This document shows positions 10,716 through 20,092 of a stretch of DNA of 64,000 nucleotides, one piece after another. The position numbers were made by a program, and so were the translations under genes. A model generated the notes under the pieces. It was given only the letters and a program-made list of their open reading frames with translations, did no database searches and was not told the DNA's origin. Source of the DNA: Paenibacillus sp. FSL H8-0332 (GTDB lineage Bacteria > Bacillota > Bacilli > Paenibacillales > Paenibacillaceae); contig NZ_CP150145.1 in NCBI RefSeq assembly GCF_037963835.1, positions 3,286,001-3,350,000 on the forward strand. The letters run 5' to 3'. How positions within the stretch are numbered: the stretch's first letter is position 1; each line of letters starts with the position of its first letter.

Positions 10716-10789
10716 TTATTCCCTCAATAGCAAAGGATAACATGACTATGAATATGATATTCAAAGGGTAGAGCAGGGAGGGAGTACAG

Positions 10790-12214
10790 ATGAATACTGC
10801 AACGGAAGCAGCACCGGAGATCAATCTCACCCGTCTGCTGGCAGAGAACGAACAGGTATTGCACGGGATTTTTGCAGGCTGTGAGGATATTGTGTTCCAT
10901 TCGTTCCAGACTGTTCATCGTACTTCTGCGCTCTGTGTGTACTGTACAGGATTATGTGATACGGAACGGCTGGAGCAGCAATTGCTGGCCCCGCTGGAGC
11001 AGACCGGCCTTGCAGTTGAACCGGCAGTGGAGTGGTCTGCTGAGGTTCCGGTCGCCTCGATTCACCAGATTAACACCGCCAAACAAGCCGTTACAGCGAT
11101 TCTGGACGGCGAAGCTGTTCTTTTGCTGGACGGCCAGGCTTCGGGTAAAGGTTATCCGCTATACAAGGTGCCCACCCGGACCCCCGAAGAACCGGCGGCT
11201 GAATCCACTGTGCGCGGTGCCCGTGACGGGTTCACGGAAGCTCTGGCTATGAATCAGTCTCTATTGCGTATGCGGCTTAAGACGCCTGCATTGAAGCTGC
11301 ACACTAAGACTATTGGAGAATACAGCCATACGAAGGTCACCCTCGCTTATGTGGAAGGGATGATTCAGCCGGGACTGGTCACTGAAGTCAACAAACGGCT
11401 AAGCCGCCTGAATATCAAAGATGTGCTGGAGAGCCAGTATATTGAGCAGGGCATCATTGACCAGCCCTTTTCGCCGTTTCCGCAGATGATTGCCACGGAG
11501 CGCCCGGATGTGGTGGTCTCCAATCTGCTGGAGGGCCGGTTTGCGCTACTGATTGACGGGACTCCCTTCAGTCTTATTGCCCCGGTCAATATGTTCTCCA
11601 TGCTGCAATCCCCGGAGGACTACTACGAGAACATTTACATGAGTATTTTTGTCCGCTGGCTCAGGTATATCTTCTATGCTCTGTCACTCCTGCTCCCCTC
11701 CGCTTACGTAGCCATCACCACCTTCCATCAGGAGATGATCCCCACAGTGCTGCTGTTGAGTATCGCGCGGGCGAGAGAGGAGATTCCTTTTCCGGCCCTG
11801 GTGGAAGCCTTCATTATGGAGATTGCCTTCGAGGCGTTGCGGGAGGCCGGAGTCCGGCTGCCGAAGCAGATAGGTTCCGCCGTCAGTATCGTGGGCGCGC
11901 TAATCATAGGCCAAGCTGCTACCACTGCGGGAATTGTCTCTGCGCCAATGATTATTATCGTGGCGATTACGGGCATTGCTTCCTTCATGGTTCCGCGTTA
12001 TTCAGCCAGTATCGCGACCCGTCTGCTGCGCTTCCCCATGATGATTCTGGCAGGCACGCTGGGCCTGATCGGCGTTATGCTCGGCATCATCCTGGTGGTC
12101 ATTCATCTTAGCAGTCTACGTTCGTTCGGCAGGCCCTATCTGTCACCGGCAGCTCCAACGTTCAGCAAGGGCTTGAAGGATGTATTGTGGATCTCCCAGC
12201 CGCGGAGCAAATGA
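10790..12214 (+). CDS. Spore germination receptor A subunit (GerA family)
   Basis: 474 residues. Soluble N-terminal domain, then the family core TKVTLAYVEGMIQPGLVTEVNKRL and PFSPFPQMIATERPDVVVSNLLEGRFALLIDG, then about five membrane helices from residue 290 to 450. GerA-type A subunits sit in the inner spore membrane and with B and C subunits sense nutrients. It is shorter at the C-terminus than GerAA itself but has the complete core. GGAGGGAG ribosome site at 10777-10784. First of four genes in a compact operon; I saw no convincing sigma-G promoter in the 74 bp upstream. Confidence 0.93.
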   Translation: MNTATEAAPEINLTRLLAENEQVLHGIFAGCEDIVFHSFQTVHRTSALCVYCTGLCDTERLEQQLLAPLEQTGLAVEPAVEWSAEVPVASIHQINTAKQAVTAILDGEAVLLLDGQASGKGYPLYKVPTRTPEEPAAESTVRGARDGFTEALAMNQSLLRMRLKTPALKLHTKTIGEYSHTKVTLAYVEGMIQPGLVTEVNKRLSRLNIKDVLESQYIEQGIIDQPFSPFPQMIATERPDVVVSNLLEGRFALLIDGTPFSLIAPVNMFSMLQSPEDYYENIYMSIFVRWLRYIFYALSLLLPSAYVAITTFHQEMIPTVLLLSIARAREEIPFPALVEAFIMEIAFEALREAGVRLPKQIGSAVSIVGALIIGQAATTAGIVSAPMIIIVAITGIASFMVPRYSASIATRLLRFPMMILAGTLGLIGVMLGIILVVIHLSSLRSFGRPYLSPAAPTFSKGLKDVLWISQPRSK

Positions 12215-12248
12215 CGGCAGCCGGACTTCACCAGAGAAGGGGATACTT

Positions 12249-13352
12249 ATGTTGACTGACAAAGGGAAAATATCGGTTACCCAGCTGGCCTATCTGGTGT
12301 TTCCCTCCATTCTTGCGACGGCTATCCTGTCTGTCCCCGGGATCACCATGCATTATGCAGGGCATGATATGTGGTTATCGCCCATCCTGGGCTCGCTGAT
12401 TGGAGTAACGGTCATGGGGATCTCACTTGGACTGAACCGCCTCTATCCCGGCAAGACCCTTATGCAGTCCAGTCTGCTGATCGCCGGATGGCTGCCGGGC
12501 AAGGTGATTGGACTGGGTTTTCTGCTCTTTTTGCCCCATTTGAACGGCCTGATTATTCTGGAATACGGTGAGTTCATTGTGAATAATGCGCTTCCCAAGA
12601 CGCCGCTGCTTGTCATAATGGGGACGATGGTCGCAGTCTGCGCGATTAATGTGAGGCTGGGCATTGAGGTGGTCAGCCGGACTGCGCAGGTGTTCGTTAC
12701 GCTGCTGGTGGTGATGCTCTGCCTGATCTTTGTGCTCCTGATCCGGGAGCTCCAACCCGCCCAGGTGCTTCCGTTCATGGAGAACGGGTTCGTTCCCATC
12801 GTCAAAGGCGCGGTGGCTCCGGCGGCATGGTTCAGTGAATATACTGTGCTGGCCTTCCTGCTGCCCTACGTTAACAGCAAGAAACATCTGGGCCGGACGA
12901 TGCTCGCCTCGCTGGTCGCAACAACCCTGGCCATGACCGCGACCAATCTGTTCTGCCTGCTGCTGATGGGTGATTTGACGGACAGCTTTGCTTTTCCGGT
13001 GATGATTGCTGCACGTTACATTACGATTGCCGATTTCCTGCAGCATATTGAGGCGCTCATTATTGCGATCTGGATCTTCGGGATCTTTGTCAAAATCTCT
13101 GTCTTTCTCTACATCTTCGCCACCTCGGCCGCTGAATGGTTCGGGCTGGACGATTATAGACCGCTGGTGGTTCCGCTCGCCTTCGTAAGCATGGTGTTCT
13201 CTTACTGGGTAGTAACCGGCGCTGCGGGAGTGTCTGCGCTTATCAGCGCTTCGGCTAACCTATACACAATGATGTTTCTGGTGGGGCTTCCCGCCGCAAT
13301 CTATGGACTGGCCCTGCTGAAGAAGGGGCTGAAGCTGCTGAGAAGTGGATGA
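12249..13352 (+). CDS. Spore germination receptor B subunit (GerB family, APC-type permease fold)
   Basis: 367 residues with ten predicted membrane helices, beginning KISVTQLAYLVFPSILATAILSVPG, the family hallmark. Later come AWFSEYTVLAFLLPYVN and RYITIADFLQHIEALIIAIWIFGIFVKIS. B subunits resemble amino-acid permeases and form the germinant-binding part of the receptor. ATG 12249 is chosen because AGAAGGGG lies just upstream; the frame is open further upstream into the A gene. Co-transcribed with the A gene (34-bp gap) and the C gene. Confidence 0.93.
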   Translation: MLTDKGKISVTQLAYLVFPSILATAILSVPGITMHYAGHDMWLSPILGSLIGVTVMGISLGLNRLYPGKTLMQSSLLIAGWLPGKVIGLGFLLFLPHLNGLIILEYGEFIVNNALPKTPLLVIMGTMVAVCAINVRLGIEVVSRTAQVFVTLLVVMLCLIFVLLIRELQPAQVLPFMENGFVPIVKGAVAPAAWFSEYTVLAFLLPYVNSKKHLGRTMLASLVATTLAMTATNLFCLLLMGDLTDSFAFPVMIAARYITIADFLQHIEALIIAIWIFGIFVKISVFLYIFATSAAEWFGLDDYRPLVVPLAFVSMVFSYWVVTGAAGVSALISASANLYTMMFLVGLPAAIYGLALLKKGLKLLRSG

Positions 13353-13370
13353 CAATAAGGAGGGAGGGCT

Positions 13371-14549
13371 ATGCGGAGCTTCAAGGCCATTACAGCGCTA
13401 TTGCTGAGCAGTCTACTGCTGGCCGGATGCTGGGACCGGACGGAGATTAATGACCTGGCGATCGTGCTGGCCACCGGCGTGGATTATAAGGACGGCCAGG
13501 CGCAGTTGACGGCACAGATCTTCATTCCGCGTAAAGGAGGCGGCGGCTCGGAGAGCGGCGGGGCAGGCGAAGGCGCGAGCGGGGTCACCATGATCCGGAC
13601 TGCTGAAGGAGAGAACATTGCGGAAGCCTTGAACCGGCTGCAGCGGAAGGTCGCCCGCCATATGTTCTGGGGCCAATGTGAGGTGATTGTAATCAGTGAA
13701 GAAGCGGGGAAGCAGGGGCTGCGTGAATATGTTGATTTCTTCCTCCGTTATCCGCAGTTCCGTGAACACGCGTATATCTTCTCCAGCCAGGATTCCGCCA
13801 AGGATATTCTTGCCCTGCTGGACCCGCTGGAGCGGAGCTCCTCTGAATCCCTCCGCGAAATGGCGAATATGAACCTGGGCACGCGTGTGACCCTGCTGGA
13901 ATTGTCCCAATCCATTCAGGGAGCCAGCGGTTCGGCCATCTTAACCCGTATCCTGATTGCTCCCCCGGAACAGAATGATGGCCCGAATGCGACGACTCCC
14001 TCTCTCAAAGGGTTAAGCCTGTATAAGCACGGACGTTATTCCCTCACTGTAAAAGAACCGGTAAGCCTCGGAGTACTGCTGATGATTAATGAGCTTAATA
14101 ATATTATCATGCCGGTTGCTCTGGAGGGAGAGAAGGGCTCCTTCTCGATTCTGTCTAAACAAATCACCACCATGCTGACCCCGAGCATCGTCAACGGCGA
14201 ATGGATGATGAAGGTCCGTATTCAGGCCAAGGGAGAGGTCGTTCTGAATACAACCGATGCCAACCTGACTGATCCGTCAAAGGTGATGGCGCTGAAGAAG
14301 GCGTGGGAGAAGCGGCTCAAGGAGGCTGCCGGGCAGGCACTCCGCATGTCTCAACAGGAGCAGAAGACCGACTTTTACAGATTCGCCGATTCCTTCCGCA
14401 AGCATTACCCGCAGCAGTGGAAGGCGAAGAAGGACCAGTGGGAGGCTATGTACCCCGAGCTGCGGGTGGAGGTCTCCGTCAAGGCAAGTATTACCGGGAA
14501 CGGAAGATCAACCGGACCTCAAGGCATACCGGAGCAATCGGCCGACTGA
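13371..14549 (+). CDS. Spore germination receptor C subunit, Ger(x)C lipoprotein
   Basis: 392 residues. Lipoprotein signal with lipobox LAGC (Cys20), followed by WDRTEINDLAIVLATGVDY, the Ger(x)C start motif. Glycine-rich linker GGGGSESGGAGEGASG at about residues 56-71 and family core RHMFWGQCEVIVISEEAG. Anchored to the outer face of the inner spore membrane. AAGGAGGGAGG directly precedes the ATG. Germinant specificity cannot be read from sequence. Confidence 0.93.
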   Translation: MRSFKAITALLLSSLLLAGCWDRTEINDLAIVLATGVDYKDGQAQLTAQIFIPRKGGGGSESGGAGEGASGVTMIRTAEGENIAEALNRLQRKVARHMFWGQCEVIVISEEAGKQGLREYVDFFLRYPQFREHAYIFSSQDSAKDILALLDPLERSSSESLREMANMNLGTRVTLLELSQSIQGASGSAILTRILIAPPEQNDGPNATTPSLKGLSLYKHGRYSLTVKEPVSLGVLLMINELNNIIMPVALEGEKGSFSILSKQITTMLTPSIVNGEWMMKVRIQAKGEVVLNTTDANLTDPSKVMALKKAWEKRLKEAAGQALRMSQQEQKTDFYRFADSFRKHYPQQWKAKKDQWEAMYPELRVEVSVKASITGNGRSTGPQGIPEQSAD

Positions 14550-14596
14550 CGGAGGGGACGCCTGAATTCCAGCAACCATACAAGGATGTGGGAAGC

Positions 14597-14815
14597 ATGA
14601 AAATGGCAATGATCCTAAGTATTCTGCTGCTGTCATGCGGGATCATTATTTTTGAATTCCGGGGCAGTAAGGACAAGAAAGCCAGAAAGGTTATCGCAGG
14701 CATTACGTTTGCGGCGGCGGGAGTTACCATTCTTCTTTTCTTTCAGCCGGGATTGCCGGGTCCTACCGAGCTGGTGAAGCTGTTGTTCGGCAGAATCGAT
14801 CTGATTATGAAATGA
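14597..14815 (+). CDS. Small two-TM protein, ger operon D-subunit type
   Basis: 72 residues with two hydrophobic helices (MAMILSILLLSCGIIIFEF and IAGITFAAAGVTILLFF) separated by a basic turn RGSKDKKARK. It is the last gene of the ger operon, 47 bp after the C subunit. Small two-helix D proteins beside ger operons are known to modulate receptor function in Bacillus; size, topology and position fit. The frame is open upstream into gerC, and I chose the first ATG after that gene. The ribosome site is weak. Confidence 0.7.
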   Translation: MKMAMILSILLLSCGIIIFEFRGSKDKKARKVIAGITFAAAGVTILLFFQPGLPGPTELVKLLFGRIDLIMK

Positions 14816-14817
14816 AG

Positions 14818-14852
14818 CTTAAGGCAGCTCCTTCACGGGGCTGTCTTTTAAG
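14818..14852 (+). terminator. Terminator of the ger operon
   Basis: AAGGCAGCTCC and GGGGCTGTCTT pair with a few G-U wobbles around TTCAC, followed by TTTAAGTT. Directly after the fourth ger gene. Confidence 0.75.
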
Positions 14853-14903
14853 TTATTACCAAATTCATTTAAGCGATTACATTTTCTTATCTCCCGGCGC
14901 AGC

Positions 14904-14909
14904 TATAAT
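14904..14909 (+). promoter_or_regulatory. Candidate -10 box of the lpl-type operon
   Basis: TATAAT 45 bp upstream of the first permease start. No good -35 at 16-18 bp is visible (ATTTTC-like), which would fit an activator-dependent promoter controlled by the downstream YesN-type regulator. Confidence 0.4.
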
Positions 14910-14953
14910 GAAGAACAAGAGAGCTCCTTAATACAGCCGGAGGGATGGGAGAA

Positions 14954-15904
14954 ATGAAAGCGGTTTTAAACAATCAGCAAGATCAGATCGGACTAACTCG
15001 AAGACACACCTTTTGGCTCAGGATCAGGAGAGATGCCCTACTCTATACCCTTTTGCTGCTGCCTCTGCTGTACATTGCCATTTTTAAATATGCCCCGATT
15101 TACGGCTTGATTATGGCCTTTCAGGATTACAATATTTTTCAGGGGACGAGTGGAAGCGAATGGGTGGGACTGGATGTGTTCCGGTTTATTTTTCAGCAGG
15201 ACAGCTTCTACCGTGCCCTCAAAAATACGCTGGTCCTGAATGTGCTGGATTTAGTGGCAGGCTTCCCGGCCCCGATTATCCTGGCGATTCTGCTTAACGA
15301 GGTCCGCATAGCCCGGTTCAAGAAAATAACGCAAACGATTCTCTATCTGCCACACTTCATGTCCTGGGTGATTATCGGCGGGATTGTCTATCTAATGTTC
15401 TCTAACAGCGGGATGGTGAATCTTTTCCTGGATAGCCTGGGCCTGTCGAAAATCGAATTCCTGTCACAGAAGACCCCTTGGCTGGTCACCTATATTACTG
15501 TGGGGGTATGGCAGAACATCGGGTGGGGGACGATTATTTATCTCGCGGCGATTACCGGCATCAACAAGGAGCTGTATGAAGCGTCCGATATGGACGGCTG
15601 CAGCAGACTCCGCAAAATGTGGCATATTACACTGCCGGGCATTAAATCTACGATTAATATCCTGCTGATTCTTCAGATTGGCCGAATGGTATCGATCGGG
15701 TTCGACCGCCCGTTTGTGATGGGGAATTCACTGGTCAGCGAATATTCCGATGTCATCAGTACCTTCGTGTACAGAGTGGGCATCAGCTCGGGAGACTTCT
15801 CCCAGGCAACGGCCGTCGGGCTGTTCCAGTCTGTGGTAGGTCTGACCCTGCTGATCGGTGCCAACTATATTGCAAAGAAATTGGGTGAGGATGGGATATG
15901 GTGA
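14954..15904 (+). CDS. CUT1 sugar ABC transporter permease, LplB type
   Basis: 316 residues with six membrane helices. The start region YTLLLLPLLYIAIFKYAPIYGLIMAFQDYNIF is diagnostic of the LplB/YtcP group, and the EAA loop is EASDMDGCSRLRKMWHITLPG. It forms the channel with the next gene for an oligosaccharide or polysaccharide fragment. ATG 14954 is better than 14945 because the CGGAGGG box would be only about one base from the earlier codon. No ATPase gene is in the cluster, as usual for this group, which shares an MsmK-like ATPase encoded elsewhere. Confidence 0.93.
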   Translation: MKAVLNNQQDQIGLTRRHTFWLRIRRDALLYTLLLLPLLYIAIFKYAPIYGLIMAFQDYNIFQGTSGSEWVGLDVFRFIFQQDSFYRALKNTLVLNVLDLVAGFPAPIILAILLNEVRIARFKKITQTILYLPHFMSWVIIGGIVYLMFSNSGMVNLFLDSLGLSKIEFLSQKTPWLVTYITVGVWQNIGWGTIIYLAAITGINKELYEASDMDGCSRLRKMWHITLPGIKSTINILLILQIGRMVSIGFDRPFVMGNSLVSEYSDVISTFVYRVGISSGDFSQATAVGLFQSVVGLTLLIGANYIAKKLGEDGIW

Positions 15905-16803
15905 GAGCGGCAAGCACGATACGAATGGGGCGGAATGGCCGGAAAAAAAGTGTGGCAGATATTGCGATTATTGTCTTTATTGTGGCTTTGTCGTTCACCT
16001 GCATTGTCCCGTTCTTATACATGATAGCGTTATCATTAAGTTCCAACGAAGCGATTATCTCGCAAAAGGTAAGCTTATGGCCGGTAGACTTCACTTTAGA
16101 GACGTATAAGACGATTCTGAGCGATGCCGATATGCTGTATACGCTTGGATACAGTATTGTGCTTACGATTTTTTACACGGCGGTGTGTATGTTCCTGACC
16201 ATCTGTGCGGCGTATCCGTTAACGAAAAAGCGGCTATGGGGGAGAAACTTCCTGCTGTCCGCGCTGGTCTTCACGATGTATTTCAGCGGTGGTCTGATTC
16301 CTTCCTATATCCTGATCAAGAACCTGGGGATGATGGATACGATATGGAGTCTGGTGCTGCCGGGCGCAATGAGTGTATTCAATCTGATTATCCTGAAAAC
16401 CTTCTTCAGCTCTCTTCCCGAGAGTCTGGAGGAATCGGCGTCCATTGACGGGTGCTCGGATCTGGGAATTCTTCTCCGGATTGTGCTGCCCCTCTCGCTG
16501 CCTTCGATTGCCACCTTAAGCCTCTTCTATGCCGTAGACCGGTGGAACGGATTCCAGGATGCCTTATTCTATATTACCAAAAAAGAGCTCTATCCCATGC
16601 AGCTCAAGCTGTACCAGATCATCTCAGCCAACCAGCAGCTGGACAGCCAGCAGGGCGGCGAGGGCAGTATCGGCTCGTTCATTGTGCCGGAGTCGCTGAA
16701 GGCCGCAAGCGTCATGTTCACCACCATTCCGATTCTGCTGATCTACCCCAAGCTGCAGAAGTATTTCGTAGACGGTGTAATGACGGGCGCGATCAAGGGC
16801 TGA
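15898..16803 (+). CDS. CUT1 sugar ABC transporter permease, LplC type
   Basis: 301 residues with six membrane helices. EAA loop EESASIDGCSDLGILLRIVLPLS; ends PKLQKYFVDGVMTGAIKG, the usual LplC/YtcP C-terminus. The start codon overlaps the previous gene's stop by 7 bp, so the two permeases are translationally coupled and should be made in equal amounts. Confidence 0.93.
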   Translation: MVRAASTIRMGRNGRKKSVADIAIIVFIVALSFTCIVPFLYMIALSLSSNEAIISQKVSLWPVDFTLETYKTILSDADMLYTLGYSIVLTIFYTAVCMFLTICAAYPLTKKRLWGRNFLLSALVFTMYFSGGLIPSYILIKNLGMMDTIWSLVLPGAMSVFNLIILKTFFSSLPESLEESASIDGCSDLGILLRIVLPLSLPSIATLSLFYAVDRWNGFQDALFYITKKELYPMQLKLYQIISANQQLDSQQGGEGSIGSFIVPESLKAASVMFTTIPILLIYPKLQKYFVDGVMTGAIKG

Positions 16804-16918
16804 GGCGGGTATACTCCGCGGAAGGGGGGATGCCGGGCTGGCGGAAGTTGAAGCTGCCTGGGCAAGGAAGCTATAATCTGGATTACTATCATGCTAAGAG
16901 ATGAAAGGGTGGTATACC

Positions 16919-18523
16919 GTGAAGACAGGCATCAAGAAAATATCGGCCGTTCTGTGCAGCACCGTGCTGCTGGCCGGCGTTGCTGCAGGCTGCGGCGAAA
17001 GTGGCAAAGAGAGCAAAGAGACAGCCGCGCCGGAGTCGTCTAATGCCGCAAAGTCCCCTTCTGATCCTCCTGCAAAGCTTACGGTGGAGGTGTTCGACAG
17101 AGGGGTGCAGGGCCAGCCGGATCTGAATAATAATTTCTGGACGAAATATGTGAATGAGCATTTCGGCAAGCCGAATAACGCTGTTGTTGAATATGTACCG
17201 GTTCCCCGGTCCCAGGAGGTTGATAAGCTGAACGTATTAATGGCTGCGGGCCAGGCTCCGGACATCTCGTTCACCTATGACGGGACGCTGGTCACCCGTT
17301 TTGCCAAAAGTGATGGTCTCTACACGCTCGACGAGCTGCTGGAGAGCCATGGCCAACAACTGAAAACTTATCTCGGGGACAATGTTCTCGATTACGGCAA
17401 ATATAACGACAAGCAGGTATCGATTCCGGGCAAGCGCACCCTGCTGGCCTGGAACGGGATGTTCATCCGTAAGGATTGGCTCGACAAGCTGGGAATGCCG
17501 CTTCCGACCAATAGAGATGAGTTATACGAGACGCTGGTGGCCTTCCGCGACAAGAACCCGGGCAATGTGAACGGCGTCATTCCCTGGGCAACGGCGGCAG
17601 CCGGCATGAACTACACCTTCGGCAACCTGGTTCAATCCTTCTGGGGCCAGATGTCCGAGGAAGAATTCGTCACCACGCCGAACTGGCTGAAGCCGGGCAA
17701 CAAAGATGCCTACAAATGGCTGAACAAGCTGTATAATGAGAAGCTGATCAGCCCCGATTTTGCCCTGGACAAAACCACCAAGCAAGCGGATGCCGATGTC
17801 ACCAACGGCAAGGTCGGCTTCTATGCCGCCAACTGGGATTATCCAATGACCCAGAAAATCCGTGTTCCACTGAAGCAAAACTCGCCGGATGCCCACTATG
17901 TTCCGGTGGATACCTTCAAAAACACCGAAGGCAAATACCTCAAAGAGGTATATAATGAGAACGGAATATTCTCCTTCATTCCCAAAAGCAGCAAAAATGC
18001 GGAGCTGGCGGTCAAATATCTGAACTGGATGGCGGACCCGGAGGTGATGTTCTTCCTGCAGTTTGGTGAAGAAGGCGTTCACCATACGCTGAAAGACGGC
18101 ATCCCGCAAGGGATTGCACAGACCGGCGAGAAAATGCAAATGAGTAATTTGAACATGGATTATACGATGATTGTTAACGGCGCTGAGCTGGGCGACACCG
18201 AAAAGAACGTCAAAACCTATGCCGCAGCCCTGGCCTCCGGGGATAAGCAGTATGAGGAACTCGCTATGGAATCATACAAAATCAACACTACAGACGGCTA
18301 TTCATCCTTCTATTACGGGGTGCCGAACGAATCAAACATCAAGTACGGCAAGACGCTGGGCGATATGAACAAGCAGATGGTTGACCGGCTGGTGGTGGCC
18401 AAGGAGGCAGAATTCGACGCCTTATACGATAAGCTGGTGAAGGAATATATGGACGCTGGCGGTAAAGCGGTTCAGGATGAGAATGTGAAGCTCTACAGAG
18501 AAATTAAAGCGAAAACCAAATAA
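16919..18523 (+). CDS. Extracellular sugar-binding lipoprotein, LplA type
   Basis: 534 residues. GTG 16919 with AAAGGGTGG six bases upstream; ATG 16901 in the same frame would add six residues before the signal. Signal peptide KKISAVLCSTVLLAGVAAGC with lipobox Cys, then a Ser/Ala/Pro linker. The SBP_bac_1 fold shows FWTKYVNEHFGKPNNAVVEY, then PDISFTYDGTLVTRF and RKDWLDKLGMPLPTNRDELY, all typical of the long LplA/YtcQ lipoproteins. Captures the ligand for the two preceding permeases. A TATAAT at 16871 in the 115-bp gap could give it extra transcription. Confidence 0.93.
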   Translation: MKTGIKKISAVLCSTVLLAGVAAGCGESGKESKETAAPESSNAAKSPSDPPAKLTVEVFDRGVQGQPDLNNNFWTKYVNEHFGKPNNAVVEYVPVPRSQEVDKLNVLMAAGQAPDISFTYDGTLVTRFAKSDGLYTLDELLESHGQQLKTYLGDNVLDYGKYNDKQVSIPGKRTLLAWNGMFIRKDWLDKLGMPLPTNRDELYETLVAFRDKNPGNVNGVIPWATAAAGMNYTFGNLVQSFWGQMSEEEFVTTPNWLKPGNKDAYKWLNKLYNEKLISPDFALDKTTKQADADVTNGKVGFYAANWDYPMTQKIRVPLKQNSPDAHYVPVDTFKNTEGKYLKEVYNENGIFSFIPKSSKNAELAVKYLNWMADPEVMFFLQFGEEGVHHTLKDGIPQGIAQTGEKMQMSNLNMDYTMIVNGAELGDTEKNVKTYAAALASGDKQYEELAMESYKINTTDGYSSFYYGVPNESNIKYGKTLGDMNKQMVDRLVVAKEAEFDALYDKLVKEYMDAGGKAVQDENVKLYREIKAKTK

Positions 18524-18534
18524 GTCTTGAAATA

Positions 18535-18575
18535 CGGATAAACCACGAGGATGATTAGAAGTGGTTTATCCGCCT
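18535..18575 (+). terminator. Attenuating terminator between binding protein and two-component genes
   Basis: Perfect 12-bp stem: CGGATAAACCAC with GTGGTTTATCCG, 14-base loop, followed by CCTTTCGTTT. It lies 11 bp after the lipoprotein stop, so most transport transcripts should end here, leaving less readthrough into the regulator genes. Confidence 0.85.
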
Positions 18576-18625
18576 TTCGTTTGCCGGGTAAGCCCAGATG
18601 AATTCACAGGTTCAGGAGGGTATCC

Positions 18626-20092
18626 ATGTACAAGGTCATTATTGTAGATGATGAGTCGTGGGCGATTAGAGGGATCAGCAATGCCTTTGACTGGGAGCAG
18701 TATGGCTTTGAAATCTCGGGACAGTTCACAAGTGCAACCCAGGCGTGGGAAGCCATCGCCTTGCAGGAGCCGGATCTGGTGGTCACAGATATCCGGATGC
18801 CGGAGATTTCCGGGCTCGATCTGATGAAGCGAGCCAAAGCGCAGGGCATAGACACGGAATTCGTCATTATAAGCGGGTATGCGGAATTTGAATACGCCCA
18901 GGAAGCGCTGCGCTACGGGGCCTTGGATTACTTCCTGAAGCCGCTGGATGTGGATATGACCGATACGTTCCTGGCGAAGCTCGCCCTGCACTTCTCCCGG
19001 CGAAGTGCGGCGCGCAATCATCTTCTATTGGATGCGCTTACCTCGACAGATGAAGATGAGATCAGGCGCTGCCTTCCTGCCGGCATGAGTGCAGGCTGCT
19101 GCCAGGTGCTTGCTGTCCATTATGAGGCAGACCGGCCGAAGCTCAGCGAATTGCTGAAGCTGGACGGGCAGCCGGTTCATGTGCTGGAGGTAGAGAACGG
19201 AGCAAGCACCCTGCTGGCAGTTCTGATCACAGAGCAGGAGAGTGAGCTGGAAGGAATCACCGATGAATGGCCTGCGGCCGCAGGCAGTCCAGGGCTTCCT
19301 GTGGTGGGGATCAGCAGCATCGGCAGCGGGCTTAAGCAGATCAGCAAGCTGATCAAGGAAGCCGAGCTGGCGGCCTCCCGGGTATTCGTGGATGAAGCTT
19401 CCGGCGCGGTTCACTATAATCCCAAGCTGCCTCTGGTGAAGCCCTGTATAGATGAGCTGCACTCTATAGTTCATGGCAATCAATACGACAGCATCGAGAC
19501 ATACATCTTGGGCTTGCAGGAATACTTCAGGCTTCATGAGCTGGGAATGATTGAGGTGGTCTACTTATGGAATCAGGCCGTCGGACTTCTGACGAGCGCT
19601 TATTCGGAAGAACTCAGAGACATGGAGCTGGAGTTCCTGAATTATGCCGAGCTGAAGGAGCGGTTCGAGGATCTGGAGTCGCTGTGCAGCTTCCTGCATG
19701 ACGTTCTTACCGTGCTCCGGCAAGGGAATAGCCGTGCTTTGCAGGAAGGGGATATTCTCTCCTGCTTCAACCGGATGGTCGCCTATATCGACCGGAATTA
19801 TGAGCAGAAGCTGTATCTGAAGGAGCTGTCGGTCCAATTTTTCATCAATCAGGTGTATTGCTGTCAACTGTTCAAGAAGAATCTGGGCAAAACCTTCTCT
19901 GAATACGTGGCCGAGCTGAGGATCAGGAAAGCCCGCGGGCTTTTACAGCAGACAGACCTGTCCATTGAGAGCATTGCTATCCAGTCCGGGTATGTAGATT
20001 ATTATTATTTCAATAAGGTGTTCAAGAAGCACTGCGGGATGACGCCCGCCAAATTCAGAAAAAGGGAAATTGAACGGAGCAGCAGGCCATGA
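18626..20092 (+). CDS. Response regulator with AraC DNA-binding domain, YesN type
   Basis: 488 residues. REC domain 1-120 with DD (residues 8-9), phospho-acceptor Asp55 (VVTDIRMPE) and the K of FLKPLD. A variable middle domain follows, and residues about 385-485 form a two-HTH AraC domain (FFINQVYCCQLFKKNLGKTF, SIESIAIQSGYVDYYYFNKVF). Paired with the kinase that overlaps its stop. Likely activates the preceding ABC operon when the kinase senses extracellular sugar. Confidence 0.93.
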   Translation: MYKVIIVDDESWAIRGISNAFDWEQYGFEISGQFTSATQAWEAIALQEPDLVVTDIRMPEISGLDLMKRAKAQGIDTEFVIISGYAEFEYAQEALRYGALDYFLKPLDVDMTDTFLAKLALHFSRRSAARNHLLLDALTSTDEDEIRRCLPAGMSAGCCQVLAVHYEADRPKLSELLKLDGQPVHVLEVENGASTLLAVLITEQESELEGITDEWPAAAGSPGLPVVGISSIGSGLKQISKLIKEAELAASRVFVDEASGAVHYNPKLPLVKPCIDELHSIVHGNQYDSIETYILGLQEYFRLHELGMIEVVYLWNQAVGLLTSAYSEELRDMELEFLNYAELKERFEDLESLCSFLHDVLTVLRQGNSRALQEGDILSCFNRMVAYIDRNYEQKLYLKELSVQFFINQVYCCQLFKKNLGKTFSEYVAELRIRKARGLLQQTDLSIESIAIQSGYVDYYYFNKVFKKHCGMTPAKFRKREIERSSRP